64,000 nucleotides of DNA, taken from NCBI GenBank assembly GCA_034008185.1, contig CM067081.1, positions 14,569,821 to 14,633,820 on the forward strand, written 5' to 3'. The translations under genes were made by a program, and so were the position numbers. Positions within the stretch are counted from its first letter, which is position 1, and every line of letters starts with the position of its first letter. Shown here piece by piece: positions 49,338 through 61,247 of the stretch. Source of the stretch: Gorsachius magnificus (taxonomy: Eukaryota > Chordata > Aves > Pelecaniformes > Ardeidae). The notes below the pieces were generated by a model. It was not told the DNA's origin and made no database searches. It was given only the letters and a program-made list of their open reading frames with translations.

Positions 49338-51375
49338 GTAAGTCTAGTTTCCCCCTCTGAATCTTTGAAAGATTTTTCAAAAGCAGTACATTTTTATCAG
49401 CTTACTTCAGTATTTCTCAGATGTAATTTTGAATTTTACTAGACATCACAAAGTGGGAATGGGCCTCTTTCCCTTTAGATTCTTCAGATTAGCCTTAAAA
49501 ACACCAGTTAAAACATTCTTTCTTAAAGATTCCTATGCAGAATAGTTTTATACAGGTTTTGCCACATTTTGTTGTTTTGAAAATAGCAAATTAGTCGTTT
49601 GAAATTCCATTGCTACACAATTTCATCTACTCAAGTAATGTCTGTATATTTCAAAAACAAAACAATAAAATGTAGGTCCCTCTTTTATATTTATTTTTTA
49701 TCCCTTGGAATTTTTCTAATTTAATCATGAATGATAGTAATGTAAATTAAAAAGCACTAGTAAATGCTATAAAATTACTTTTTCTCTAAATTACCTACTC
49801 TGTATGGTCAACTCTGTCATGACTGCATGCATGCATGCATAGGCATACTGGTGTGATATGATGTCATTTACATTTAAATGCAACAATTCATAGTAATGAT
49901 ACTCATGTTTGGTTACATTTAAAGGAGCCACATTTCTGATAACATTCCTTTAATGATAATGTTTATCTGAATTACGTTCAAGATAGAAAGAAAAACAAAG
50001 AAAAGGAGGAAGGAAGGAGGTGGAGGGAGGAAGTGGTTAGCGGATATTTAAACATAATAGCTTAATGAAGTAAAAGAAGAAAGAATTGTGATTAACACCT
50101 TGCAGTTCAACAACATTCATGCGGTATAATGGCTGTGATTACAGGATTACTGCTCCTCGCAGTAAAGATTTTTTTTTTTTTTCCCCCCTGGAAAATACCT
50201 TGCATGTACTGAAATCTAATGGTGAACTCATGAGGTTTTGTGAACAGAATATATAAACATAAATATGTTCCTTGAATTACAATTGATCTAGAACACAAAC
50301 AGTCTGTATCATGAAAGAAGATAAATTCAGTTTGATAGCATTTCTGGAACTGGGGCGGGTTTCCATATTGGTCTTTCCTCTTCAATATTCTTTGTAAGTG
50401 GTGACTAGACTAAACTCAGTTACTGCCCATGCACCAGACACTGATAACTCCTCCCAGGCAACCTGATAAGTGCAGGTGAAAATCAAAGGTCAAGATTAGA
50501 ACCAGAGTGTCCTATCCTGGTCTTCAACAGCATGAATGTCTACAGATTGAAGGAGAAGAAACTGGCAGCTGCAAGGCAATAGAATATAGACTTTATTGGT
50601 AATACAGTACAAGCTGGAACTACAAAGCATCTTCTCCCTGATTGACCCCAATTTTTCCATTGTGTTTTCTTGGGGAAAAAACAGCTGGCAAAAAGGCAGC
50701 TTACTGTGTTGAAATTTTATATGAATTTTGACTGTTATGCTGAAAACCTTATTTTTGAGAAGGCTGAGAAAATGTTATGCTCATCTCATTCTAAGAAAAT
50801 GAGCAAAATAAGCATAAAAAAAATCCTTGGCATTTCCAGGAGATATGCTGAGATCATACCTGACATAGGTCAGTAATCATGAGTCTTCTCAAAACATAGG
50901 GGCCATATTCCAACTCTGCAGTTGAGCTTCTATTTTGCAGCAGGAAGTGAAGAACCACTGACTAGAGACAAAATTTTAAAAGGGCCATAACTCATAAACC
51001 TCAATAAGCTTGACTCAATTCAGAAAAGAGGGACTTCAACTCTTTCTTCCAATGACTGCATAAAACAGTCCTAGGAGTTATTCCACCACTTACAGGTCTT
51101 TATACATCCAGCTGTGTAGGAAGTTGCAGAAACAAGTAAATCTGAGGCACCTGAGTAATATTTTTAAAGCCCTTGATTATCTGAAGCACCTGCATGGCAT
51201 AAACACAGATATGAAACAGGACTCAGAAAAGACCAGCAAACTTCTGGCTTGGCAGGATTCAGGACTTTATGGCAGGAGACCAGGTAGGATATTCTGTATC
51301 ATAAAAGAGGGCAAGAACACACCTGCTATAGCAGCTGAATGCAACTTGTTTTCTAAACCTTTCTCAGTTCTGTTA
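49338..51375. other. Unique noncoding DNA
   Basis: Contains a (TGCA)4 run at 49824-49840 and a T-run at 50168-50181. A 110-codon open frame at 51124-51456 runs into the LTR and lacks support. Otherwise nothing recognised. Confidence 0.5.
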
Positions 51376-51935
51376 TGTGATGGTTTGACCTTGGCTGGAT
51401 GCCAGGTGCCACCAAACTGCTCTATCACTCCCCTCTTCAGCAGGACAGACAGGTAGAAAATGAGATGGAAAAGAAAAAAACACTTGTGGGTCAAGACAAA
51501 ACCAGTTTAATAAAAAGCAAAAGCAAAGGCCTACTTACCATTAGCAGGCAATGTCCAGCCACTTCCCGATAAGCAGGGCTTCAGTATGCATAGCGGTTGC
51601 TCCAGAAGAAAAAACATCATAAAAGATGAATGCCCCCCCTTCCCCCTTTTACCTTGGCTTTTATATCTGAGCTGACATCATATGGTATGGAATATCCCTT
51701 TGGTTGGTTGGGTCAGGTGTCTCGGCTACATCCCCTCCAAGATCTTGCCCCCTCCCAGCCCACTGGTGGTGGTGGTGGAATGTTGGAGACACAGCCTTGA
51801 TGCTGTGCAAGCATTGCTCAGCAGTAGCCAAAACATTGGTATGTTATCAACCCCTTTCTATATACCAACAGAAAGCCCAGCACTATGAGGGCTGCTATGA
51901 TGAAAATTAACTCCATCTCAGACTGACCCAATACA
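51376..51935 (-). mobile_element. Solo LTR of an avian endogenous retrovirus, 560 bp
   Basis: The plus strand runs TGTGATGGTTTGACCTTGGC ... GACCCAATACA. It is flanked by the exact 5-bp duplication TGTTA (51371-51375 and 51936-51940). In minus orientation it aligns with the LTRs at 23646 and 33064: it shares the GAGTTAATTTTC block at its 5' end, the ATTCCATACCATATGATGTC block, and the poly-A region. A TATA box (ATATAAAAG) lies at 51658-51666 and a polyadenylation motif ATTAAA at 51506-51511, so U3, R and U5 can be assigned. A GGT run (51764-51778) lies in U3. The 5-bp duplication fits an ERVL-type integrase; class is otherwise not determined. No internal viral genes are present. Confidence 0.92.
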
Positions 51936-54206
51936 TGTTAATAACTTTATGTTTGAGATAATATCTTTTGATACTTAGAAACCAGAAATAAGCTCACTAT
52001 CTCAATTATCTGGCATTCCACTTACTTAAACTAGTAAATTTCTTTATTTTGATTTGGTCTCAAGGCACTTTTTTTCAGTTTTTAGAGCTGTTTCTTGAAG
52101 GAAAGATATTTTAGCTATCTTCCTACAACTGATATGTGACAAGTGACAGAATTAAATGATTGTGTTTATTAGCCAGGACCTCCTAAATGAGGAAATGCTA
52201 CAGCACCCTGTGCTCATGTGTGTTCATGAGTGACCACTGCTACAAATGACAGGACTGATAAAAGGGGAGGAAACATATTTTATGTTATTATGTTGGAAAA
52301 CTTGCATAATGCAAACATCTAATATATAGCATGCACTCAGGAGCCAGGTTTACCATAAGAAAAAAACAAAATACTTTTATTAGCTGCCTAAATATATAAG
52401 TTCTCAAGCAACTTCTTAATTAATTTCCCAGCAGACATGCTCAGGGGCCTGACATGGCTTCTAATAAAGATCCTTTTATACTGACTTTATGCCATTTAAT
52501 TTGCACTCTCAATTCAGCATGTGTTTTCTGATATCTCAAATTAAAAGAACCATGCTGTAGCTCACTGCTGAATTTAAACTATACGGAATTACTTAGCGTA
52601 AACATGCAGTTAAGGCAATACAGTCCTTCTCTTCAAGTTATGTATCAATGTGTAAAGTCACGACTAAAGAATGTGCATATAAAGTGTGAATTATTCATGA
52701 AATACTCTTGAAGAATCATAAAACTGCCAGCTCTTATAATTTCTTACTGTTCCAAAAACTTTTGTAAATGCTGCAGTAAAGATAATTGAACTTAACCTTG
52801 AATAAAGACTCTTTTTATCCTTCCATCTTTGGTTTGATATCTTTTAGAAGAAAATAAAGAACAAGATCCAGATCACAACTGAACGTGTTGAATCAATGAA
52901 TGTCAAGATGTGCAAGATCCAAATTTCATTTGTGTTGAATGATAATTCCTGATTCCACAACATCTGCTAGGTTCAGCTTTTACCAGTCTGAATTAAAACC
53001 ACAAACTGATAAACATTTTTCATTGCTAAAAAATATTGGGCAAAATTGATTAATGTGGCATGTGGTTTAGATAGTATAAACTATTTTTAGAACAAATGTG
53101 TTTGTTTCAGGCCACAGAATAGAGAAAACATTTTCAAGCAACAGGTAAAACTTGTCCTATCTTGTCTAATAAGCAAACAGCAAATCTGCTTCAGAAAAGA
53201 TAAATCTGAAAACATGAGAAAATAATTTCATCTCCTTTGCAGTGTAATCTCAGTCCTGCATGTACTGTACACTCTTCCAGAATGCAGCACGCTAGAATGA
53301 ATGTATGTACATACCTCAGGGCGTATCTGCCTGAATTTACCTGTCAAAAGGAAAGTCTCCTCGAAGTCTCTTGACTTTTAAGTTAACTGAAACACAGTTT
53401 TAAGATTGTGTTTTATAAATGCATGTGTGTATAAATGTACATGCATACATATATGTGTGTCTGATTTAATATATGCAAAATAATTATTGTACATTGCAGC
53501 CACTTTTGTTAATGTTAAAATATGTTACACACAGATTTAATCATTGGAACATATTTTGCTGTGATGAATTAGTGGGCTTTTTCTTTTTCATTATTAAAGG
53601 AAATTCTATATTTTGACGAATTATAAGGATATTAAAATGGATAGTTGTTTATTTCTTAGGTGTTAAGTGAAAAGTAATATTATAGAACCTACTTACAAAA
53701 TCAATATTAGCAGTGAAGCTAATACATTTTTTTCAGGGTTTAAGCTGAAAAAAAGGAGGGTTTCTAGCTTTTAGTTGAAGAAAGCAATATGTTTTCTTTG
53801 AAACCAGGGTGATTATTTATACATCTAAAATGTTTTCTGAATATACTGAACAGGTTAAACTATTTTTATCCATGATAACAAAGGTTAATCAGAAAACCCT
53901 TTAAAGTCATCACCTCAAGTGCATACAACAAGCACAAACAGAAAACAAACCAGGAAAGAAATTCAAAAGCGAGTTTGATAATAAGTAACACTAAAACCTG
54001 ATCCACCTTTACCAAAAAGTGTCTTTTACTTTGTAGGACCAATTTGAAATGAAACACCTTTGTTTTATTTTAATAAATTCTGATTATGTGCACATTTCAG
54101 CAATATATATAGCCTTATCAGCAACTCCTGCAACTGCCTTAATGTGTCCTGAACATACTAATACCCAGGACTGACAGATCACTGGGAAATGGTTTGGTCC
54201 ATGATA
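51936..54206. other. Unique AT-rich noncoding DNA
   Basis: No gene or repeat recognised. 52480-52800 is non-repetitive with scattered octamer- and ATTA-like cores, but this is not enough for a regulatory call. Confidence 0.5.
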
Positions 54207-54492
54207 TGTCTCCCTGGTAACAGATGATAGGACGAGGGGGAATGGCTTGAAGCTGCGCCAGGGCAGGTTTAGGCTAGGCATTAGGAAAAACTTCTTCATC
54301 GAAAGGGTTGTCAGGCTCTGGAATGGGCTGCCCAGGGAGGTGGTGGAGTCCTCATCCCTGGAGGTATTTAAAAGAAGGATAGATGAGGTGCTTGGGACAT
54401 GGTTTGGTGGTGGGATGGCAGTGCTAGGTTAACGGTTGGACTCGATGATCTTAAAGGTCTTTTCCAACCGAGGTGATTCTATGATTCTATGT
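54207..54492 (+). mobile_element. CR1 LINE, 3' fragment
   Basis: Begins near CTCCCTGGTAACAGATGATA and ends in the CR1 tail GATTCTATGATTCTATG. It encodes the last ~60 codons of ORF2 ('[18 protein letters not shown]', '[20 protein letters not shown]'), then the 3' untranslated end GGTCTTTTCCAACC. Same subfamily as 8398-9227. Confidence 0.95.
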
Positions 54493-56540
54493 CAAGTAGG
54501 TACTTTTCTGGGTAGTGTTTGTATACAGAGTCCAATCTGTATTTTAGGATGGAAGATCTGTTACTGACCCATCCTTTTAGGCTGCTTTAGAAGTTCTATT
54601 ATTTTACAGTATCATGTAGCTCTTCTTTAGAAAATTCTTCCATCTCCACATGGGTTCAACAGGCCTTTGAAGAATTGGGGGAAAGAGATAAGAAAACATT
54701 GTTTTCCTGGTCCAGTAAAAACTTGTGGGTTTTAAATTTTGCTGAGTTACTCTACTTTCAAGGGAGAATTGTCATCATCTTTTTTCCAACTGCCATTTGG
54801 ACAAATGTTGTCAATGTGTCAGAATAACAGCTGAAAACACATGGCTTGGCTGAAGATCTCTCTAGTCTACCTTCAGAGGGATTAGCAAAACCATCCACCA
54901 GTATGACCCGCAGTAAAAAAGTGCTCCTAAAGGGACATGAGGAGATGAAATGGAGAAAACCTGAAGGAATACCTCCCTCACCCATATTCACACGCTGCCT
55001 GAGCATATCCCCTCAGGTACCTTGTCTTTTGGGTGAAAAACACCAGAGTGAAAAGAGCTGTTGCCTCCCACCAGTACCTCGGGCTGAGAAGATGGCACCA
55101 AGATTATTTATGCCAGTCATATAGCTTGAATGGTCCTATAACATTGCAGACAGTGGTCAAACTATACTAATGACATTAGATGCAAGTGACCAGTGCAGGG
55201 TAGAATTTGTTACACCTTCTCCTTCTGTAGACAATTATATTTTAAAAATATTATTTAAGAAAACATTTAAAAGAACATTATTTCTTTTATTCTTTAAAAC
55301 TACAGCACACAGAATTATCAGACATTAAAAATAATATTGCCAATGCAGCTTCAATGCAGGTCTTTGAACACGGTCATATTTCCTTCCCACCTCTGTGTTC
55401 CCAGGAATTCATTCTTTTTCATGGTGTTTTTATTGACAAAGAATTATATCGAGGATGGTGGCAAAAAAGCTGGGTGTTGAGGAATGACACTATTTCAGTT
55501 ACTACAGAATTGAAAGTACAGGAAACTTTATTCTCATCTGCAGTTTGTTCTCATGGCATTTGCATTGCTCAGCAAGAAGAACAAAAAGAACATCTGATTT
55601 TTTTTTCTTCAGTAATTGAGGGAGAGAATGAAAGTGTCTCTGTATATAAGAGAGAGAATCCACATTTTGGCTACTGTCTGAGGTGCAGGATACACAGATT
55701 CCAGTTTCCATTCCCGTGAGGATTTAAATACTTGTTACTAAGAAGTCATGCACTCTGGTATTTCATAAGTACAAATGTGCTGCAAGGAGAACCTTGAATT
55801 CAAAGAATATTCAAGTACTGCTCTCAAGAATACTCAAGAATTTAAAAGGCAGCATTTTACTAATATTTGGAACGTTTTCCATATCCTTTCCTTTCTGGGC
55901 AATACCAGTTTAAACAGTAAATCCTAATGAGACTGCTTAGTGCTTTTAATTGCCTAGATTGAAAATGGCAACTTAAAATTTGTAAAGGGACAACAAACTG
56001 GCTATTACATTGCTTGGTTGCAATGCATACCTGTAATCCCAAGACATAGTGCCTCTCTATAATAAATCACCAGTCTCATAGCACTTAGATATAGAAAACT
56101 GGTTGTTTTAATAAAAGCCTGTGTGAGGAACAGAAATATTTCCCTTGAGAAATTAAAATAGTAATATACATATGTTTAATATGTATGTTAAATATTAAAC
56201 TCTTTTTATGCTCTTGCTTAAGTTATAAAAAAACCACTCATACAGGATTGTCCTCTTTAAGAGCATGAGTCACTGTTAGTTAAAACATGTGTGCAAACAA
56301 ACCTGCTGCTTTTGGACATAAATCGATCCCCTGAAGGGATCAGAAAACATAAATGTGTATAAAAATATGTATATAGAGAACACATATGTACATATGCAAA
56401 AATTTATAAATTAAATATAATAAGGAAATAAGGATAATAAGGAAAAGTCCCTGGAGGTTTCCCCCAAAAGACCACACAAAGCAGAAGCAGCAGTCAATGG
56501 CTCCTGAATCAGAAAATTTTATGTCAAGGTCAGTTTCAGA
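54493..56540. other. Unique AT-rich noncoding DNA
   Basis: Open frames at 54846-55124 and 55354-55719 (+) have no recognised motif and poor splice context. The last 200 bases are very AT-rich (ATATGTATATA strings) and change abruptly to the GC-rich block that follows. Confidence 0.5.
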
Positions 56541-58030
56541 CAGAGAGGGCGGGTGGCGCGGAGCTCCCCCTGTCCATGGCTGTGGGGAGCCTCCAGCTGC
56601 CGGCAGGACCATGGCGCGGTGCAGACTGGGGCTGTGTGTGCTTCCTTGGCCTTAGGTCAATGGCTTTGTCGGAAGGTGCCGAAACCTCTGGCTGAGCGGC
56701 TGCGGAGGGAGGGGCCGGGAGTGCGCCATGGTCTGGTCCCGTCCCTGTCCGGGAGTGCGGCTGCAAAAGACAGGATAACAGCAACACCCAAGGGAGCAAT
56801 AGCAACATCCCCATGGGCAAGCCCTGCCCAGGGCTCTGTCAGAGTCCTGATGCCTTAACTTTGTGTCAGCGCCCTTGCAGAAGGCAGCGAATCTCCTTGG
56901 CTGTGTGGCCGAGGACAGGAATGAGCTGTGTTCTGGTCCTGTCCCTGTCCAGGCGTGCGGCTGCAAAAGACAGGATAACAGCAACATCCAAAGGGAGCAG
57001 GCACCCTGGCTCCCCATGGGCAAGCCCTGCCCTGGGCTCTGCCAGCCTCAGGCCAAGGCTGTCCATTCCACATCTCCCTGGCAGCCAGGAGACCCCCATC
57101 CCATGGTGGCGTGGGCCACCACCAGCCAACCGCCCACTCAGAGTGCTACTGCATCACTAGGTTGGTGCCAAGAGCTGGTGTCATTTTGGATTCCTTAACT
57201 TTGTGTCGGCGCCCTTGTAGCAGGTAACGAATCTCCCTGGCTGTGTGGCGGAGGATGGGAGCGCGCCGTGCTCTGGTCCTGTCCCCGTCTGGGCGTGCGG
57301 CTGCAAAAGAGAGGATAACAGGAACACCCAAAGGGAGCAGGCACCCTGGCTCCCCACGGGCAAGCCCTGCCCAGAGTCCTGATGCCTTAACTTTGTGTCG
57401 GCGCCCTTGTAGAAGGCAGTGAATCTCCCTGGCTGTGTGGCCGAGGACAGGAGCGTGCAGTGCCCTGGTCCTGTCCCTGTGTGAGCCTCCGGCTCTGGAA
57501 GGCAAAGGAGGAGCAGGCGCCCTCTGTGGCGCCAGGAGCAAGCCCTGCCTCCCTGCCCGGGCCCAGCAGCCCTGCCCTCTCCTCCCTGCCCTCTCGCCGC
57601 AGCCCGGGCTCACCCACCTGCTCGCCCGCAGTCTGGGCCGGCTCAGCGCCCAGCCGTTTCCAGAGCCGTGCTGGGCGGCCGTGTCGCCACCCCCCTGTGA
57701 CACGGCCAGCACCAGCATTCTGCCCGCTGTGACACGGCCGCCATGTCACTGGGGGGAGGCAGGGCTGATGGGAGGCCCAGCCCTCGGCTGCCCAGGGAAA
57801 AAGGGCCGTCACTCTTTAGCCTTGTTAAATGCAGTGGGATGGGCAATCCCCACAGCTCAGGCCCGTAGGGAAAATGGCTGACACGGGGAGCGCGCTGTCA
57901 CCCCTGTCTGTGTGGGGACAGCCTCTGGACCCGGTTCTGCAGTCACGTCATGGCCCCTCACCGTCCTGTCCCACTTCAACCCCCCTGAGTCTCCTCCTTG
58001 CTGTCAGGGATGGGGCAGAGTGAGGTAGAG
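56541..58030. repeat. GC-rich island with ~190-bp repeat units
   Basis: An abrupt GC-rich, CpG-containing block. Diverged units start with CCTTAACTTTGTGTC at 56853, 57193 and 57385, and an earlier related unit begins near 56657. The core GGCTGCAAAAGACAGGATAA recurs at 56759, 56959 and 57299 (the last with one base change). Spacings are about 200, 340 and 192 bp; the long one contains ~147 extra bases. Beyond 57470 the sequence stays GC-rich but is no longer repeated, apart from a CTGTGACACGGCC pair near 57697 and 57728. Open frames of 90-190 codons on both strands follow the repeat and overlap each other, which argues against any single one being a gene. It could be a minisatellite, a retroelement-derived array or a CpG island. 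Confidence 0.75.
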
Positions 58031-59380
58031 CTCAGCATGAGGGTGCAAATAAATTTGATGTTTAAACACCAGGGTCTTCAACATACTGGCCTAGTGCCAC
58101 TTTGGCTGTCTTACAGCCTATTATCCTATGGATATGCATGAAACTGGCAGATAGGACACAGGACCTGGGAAAAACACACTAAATGCTTATTTTAATCTGT
58201 GTTGTAACTAGGTGCTACAAGTCCACCGGTTCCGTGCATGGACACAGCTCACAGCTGGCTGCAGAGAGCGGGGTTTGGGTGTCTGGAAACAGGCTCCGTT
58301 GTGTCACTTCAGGTGCTGCCAGGAGCCTCCCCTGGCTGGCAGCCACTGCACCAGGACAGGGCAGGGCTGGTGAGAATGCAGCACCGTGCTGCTCTGCTCT
58401 GCCTGGGGGGTTTAGGCACCCCACAACTTCCCAAATGGCACTGGGTATTTATCAGTTAGGAAATGAACACCCTGTACAGGTTAATTCATGCACTTGAGGT
58501 TGGGTCTCCAGGGCACTTCAGACACCTGGAGGTGTCTGGCCTGACCCCAAGAGGCCGCTTCAGAGACCTCCTATAGAGCCGGTGTTGTACACATGAACAA
58601 TCTCTGCAAATATTAATCAATGAGCAGTTACGCTGTACACCAAAGCAAGTGTATCTAGGTTTTTGATGATGACTAAATATGTGTTTAACAAGTTGTGCAA
58701 TACTCTTAAAAAAGAAATTAAGAAATTCCCAGTTGTAATCAGGTGAAATTCCAGTGGTCACCCACTTCAGACTGGGAATTCTCAAGCAGAATGACGTTAA
58801 GCTCTCGCAATCACTTGCTGCTGTTATTAACATAGGTACCGCTTGGATTTCCTGAATCAAGTAATGCACCAAGATTGGCAGTGACACAAACGTTATTGAA
58901 AAGTGAACTTTTAACCCAGGTCTACTTTTCAGCTGTTGAACTTCATTGCCACCTACTTAAAATCATCAGTCCCTAAAAGCAGTGGTAGATGAGAATCACC
59001 TATTCCTCAGAAGGCTGATTAAACCCTATACTGATCATTAGATATATGTTTTCTCCAAGCACGTCAGCTTTTAGTCTACTAGTTATTCTCTCACGGGGGG
59101 CATGTCCACCTCAGAAACAATACAGGCAGTATAAAGGATGAAGAAGACATGGTGTTATTCAAGAATCAAAGTTAAACATTATTGACAAATTGAAAATTGT
59201 GAAGCAGTATGGTGATTACAGAATTCCCAGGAGAAATTTGAAGCCACTTATCTGAATGATGAATATCAACTTAATTTATTCATCACTGAACTGAATGTTT
59301 TAAACTCTAAATTAAGGTTATGGTTCCTTAAATGTCTTCTTTGATATGAAAATGTTGAAAGCTGCTAATAAGTAATTGTT
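58031..59380. other. Noncoding DNA, GC-richer at first
   Basis: 58200-58560 is moderately GC-rich and contains the perfect palindrome AGACACCTGGAGGTGTCT (58519-58536). No gene or known element recognised. The remainder is AT-rich unique sequence. Confidence 0.45.
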
Positions 59381-59740
59381 ACTTATAATAACAGATGATA
59401 AGTGGTAAGATGGCAAGAGGGCCAAAATTCCATTAAAACTTTTCCTGAAAGTTCAGACTTCTATCTTACAATGTTAGAAATCTCTGCATTATGAGTGGTG
59501 CCATGCGCATGCACATTTGGGTTTTTTTTAATTTGTTCTAGGAAAATGGATTAATTACTTACTTATAATAACAGATGATAAGTGGTAAGATGGCAAGAGG
59601 GCCAAAATTCCATTAAAACTTTTCCTGAAAGTTCAGACTTCTATCTTACAATGTTAGAAATCTCTGCATTATGAGTGGTGCCATGCACATGCACATTTGG
59701 GTTTTTTTTAATTTGTTCTAGGAAAACGGATTAATTACTT
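59381..59740. repeat. 180-bp tandem duplication
   Basis: Units 59381-59560 and 59561-59740 are identical except at two positions: G59507 against A59687, and T59547 against C59727. Both differences are transitions. Each unit begins ACTTATAATAACAGATGATA and ends GGATTAATTACTT. At 98.9% identity the duplication is recent, or recently homogenised, or an assembly artefact. Confidence 0.97.
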
Positions 59741-60438
59741 AAATTCAGGGTGACTATTCACATCACTCAGTTTCAGAGATTTCAGGCTGTGGGGTCACCA
59801 TTCGGTCCAATTCACTCCTCAGTGCTGACTCCATGACTGAGTAGTCTTGAAGATCTGCAGCCTCACACTGTGAGCCTTGAAACCTGGCTTTGCCTCCATT
59901 ACCTGTATTAGGAGAAGGGAAATGCGTTCTACACCCCTGAGTCCCCACCCACCGTGAAACAGCAACACTAACAGAGTGTTCACTGGCTTGCGGGAAACAT
60001 TCTTGAGTAAGTCCCACAGTATCAATGTAGCTTTAAACTTCCTACATAAACAAGAGAATACAGTGAGCCTCTAGTGGTCAATTTTGGAAGAGTCCAAGAC
60101 TTTCCATTACCTTTAACAGGATATTAAGTGCTAGGTAAACTATGTGCCCATCATTGATACCACTATTGAAGCCTTCACAAGGCTTAATTTTATTTGAGCT
60201 TTTATTAGCATTATGTATAAGAAAATTGAAATTTTCCTCTGTAATTATAAGCCAGTCTGTGTTTTAATTTGAAAAAAAACATTTTAAAATATTTTTAAAT
60301 ATTTAAATGAAATATTTGCATCTGCAATGTGTTTCCTTCACTGCTTTTGATATAAACAGAGAAGGCATAGAACACCTAAGATTTTCAGTTTCAAGTCTGT
60401 CACTGGAGTTTGAATGAAGATAGTATCATTAGGAGTTC
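59741..60438. other. Unique noncoding DNA
   Basis: No gene or repeat recognised. The 84-codon minus-strand frame at 59763-60017 has no support. Confidence 0.5.
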
Positions 60439-61247
60439 TGGAAAGTTGAGTGGAGAGGAACCTGATGAAGTTCAACAAGGGCAAATGTCAAGTGCAGCAC
60501 CTCGGGAGGTTTAAACCCATGCACCAGTACAGGCTGGGGGCTGACCTGCTGGAAAGAAGCTCTGCCGAGAGGGACCTGAGAGTCCTGGTGGACGACAAGC
60601 TGACCATGAGCCAGCAGTGTGCCCTTGTTGCCAAGAAGGCCGATGGCATCCTGGGGTGCATTAAGAGAAGTGTGGCCTGCAGGTCAAGGGAGGCTATCCT
60701 CCCCCTCTACTCTGCCCTGGTGAGACCCCACCTGGAGTACTGTGTCCAGTTCTGGGCTCCTCGGTTCAAGAAAGATGAGGAACTCCTAGAAAGAGTCCAA
60801 AGGAGGGCAACAAAGATGATTAGGGGACTGGAACATCTTCCCTGTGAGGAAAGGCTGAGAGAGCTGGGCTTCTTTAGCCTGAAGAAGACAAGACTGAGAG
60901 GGGACCTCATCAATACATACAAATATCTTAAGGTGTGGATGTCACGAGGATGGAGCCAGACTCTTCTCAGTGGTGCCCAGTGACAGGACAAGGGGCAATG
61001 GGTACAAACTGAAACATAAGAGGTTTCAGCTGAACGTGAGGAGGAACTTCTTTACTTTGAGGGTGGCAGAGCACTGGAACAGACTGCCCAGGGGGGTTGT
61101 GGAGTCTCCTTCTCTGGAGATATTCAAAGCCCACCTGGATGATGTCCTGTGCAACATGGTCTAGGAGAACCTGCTTTAGTGGGGGGGTTGGACTGGGTGA
61201 TCTCCCGAGGTCCCTTCCAACCCTTGCCATTCTGTGATTCTGTGATG
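60439..61247 (+). mobile_element. CR1 LINE, 3' part
   Basis: Plus-strand CR1 beginning just after the RT catalytic region and ending in the tail CCATTCTGTGATTCTGTGAT. Same subfamily as 22112 and 45541, and the longest of the three. No target duplication found. Confidence 0.95.
60450..61164 (+). pseudogene. CR1 ORF2 C-terminal remnant
   Basis: Encodes the end of the CR1 polyprotein after the catalytic FADD, which is absent through 5' truncation. An open segment of 177 codons (60450-60983) carries [57 protein letters not shown] and [14 protein letters not shown] frameshift near 60935-60945 (compare the 45541 copy) moves the rest to another frame, where [20 protein letters not shown] and [17 protein letters not shown] run to a stop at 61164. 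Non-functional. Confidence 0.9.

Noticed and set aside
51124..51456. 110-codon + strand open frame
   Set aside because: Its 3' third lies inside the solo LTR, and the upstream part has no known motif.
55354..55719. 121-codon + strand open frame
   Set aside because: No domain, no splice boundary, surrounded by AT-rich unique DNA.
57146..57881. Long overlapping open frames on both strands (up to 190 codons)
   Set aside because: They follow GC-rich repeats, overlap in several frames on both strands, lack splice or start context, and show no recognisable domain.
58519..58536. Perfect palindrome AGACACCTGGAGGTGTCT as a regulatory site
   Set aside because: A single short palindrome with no neighbouring promoter or gene context; recorded but not called.
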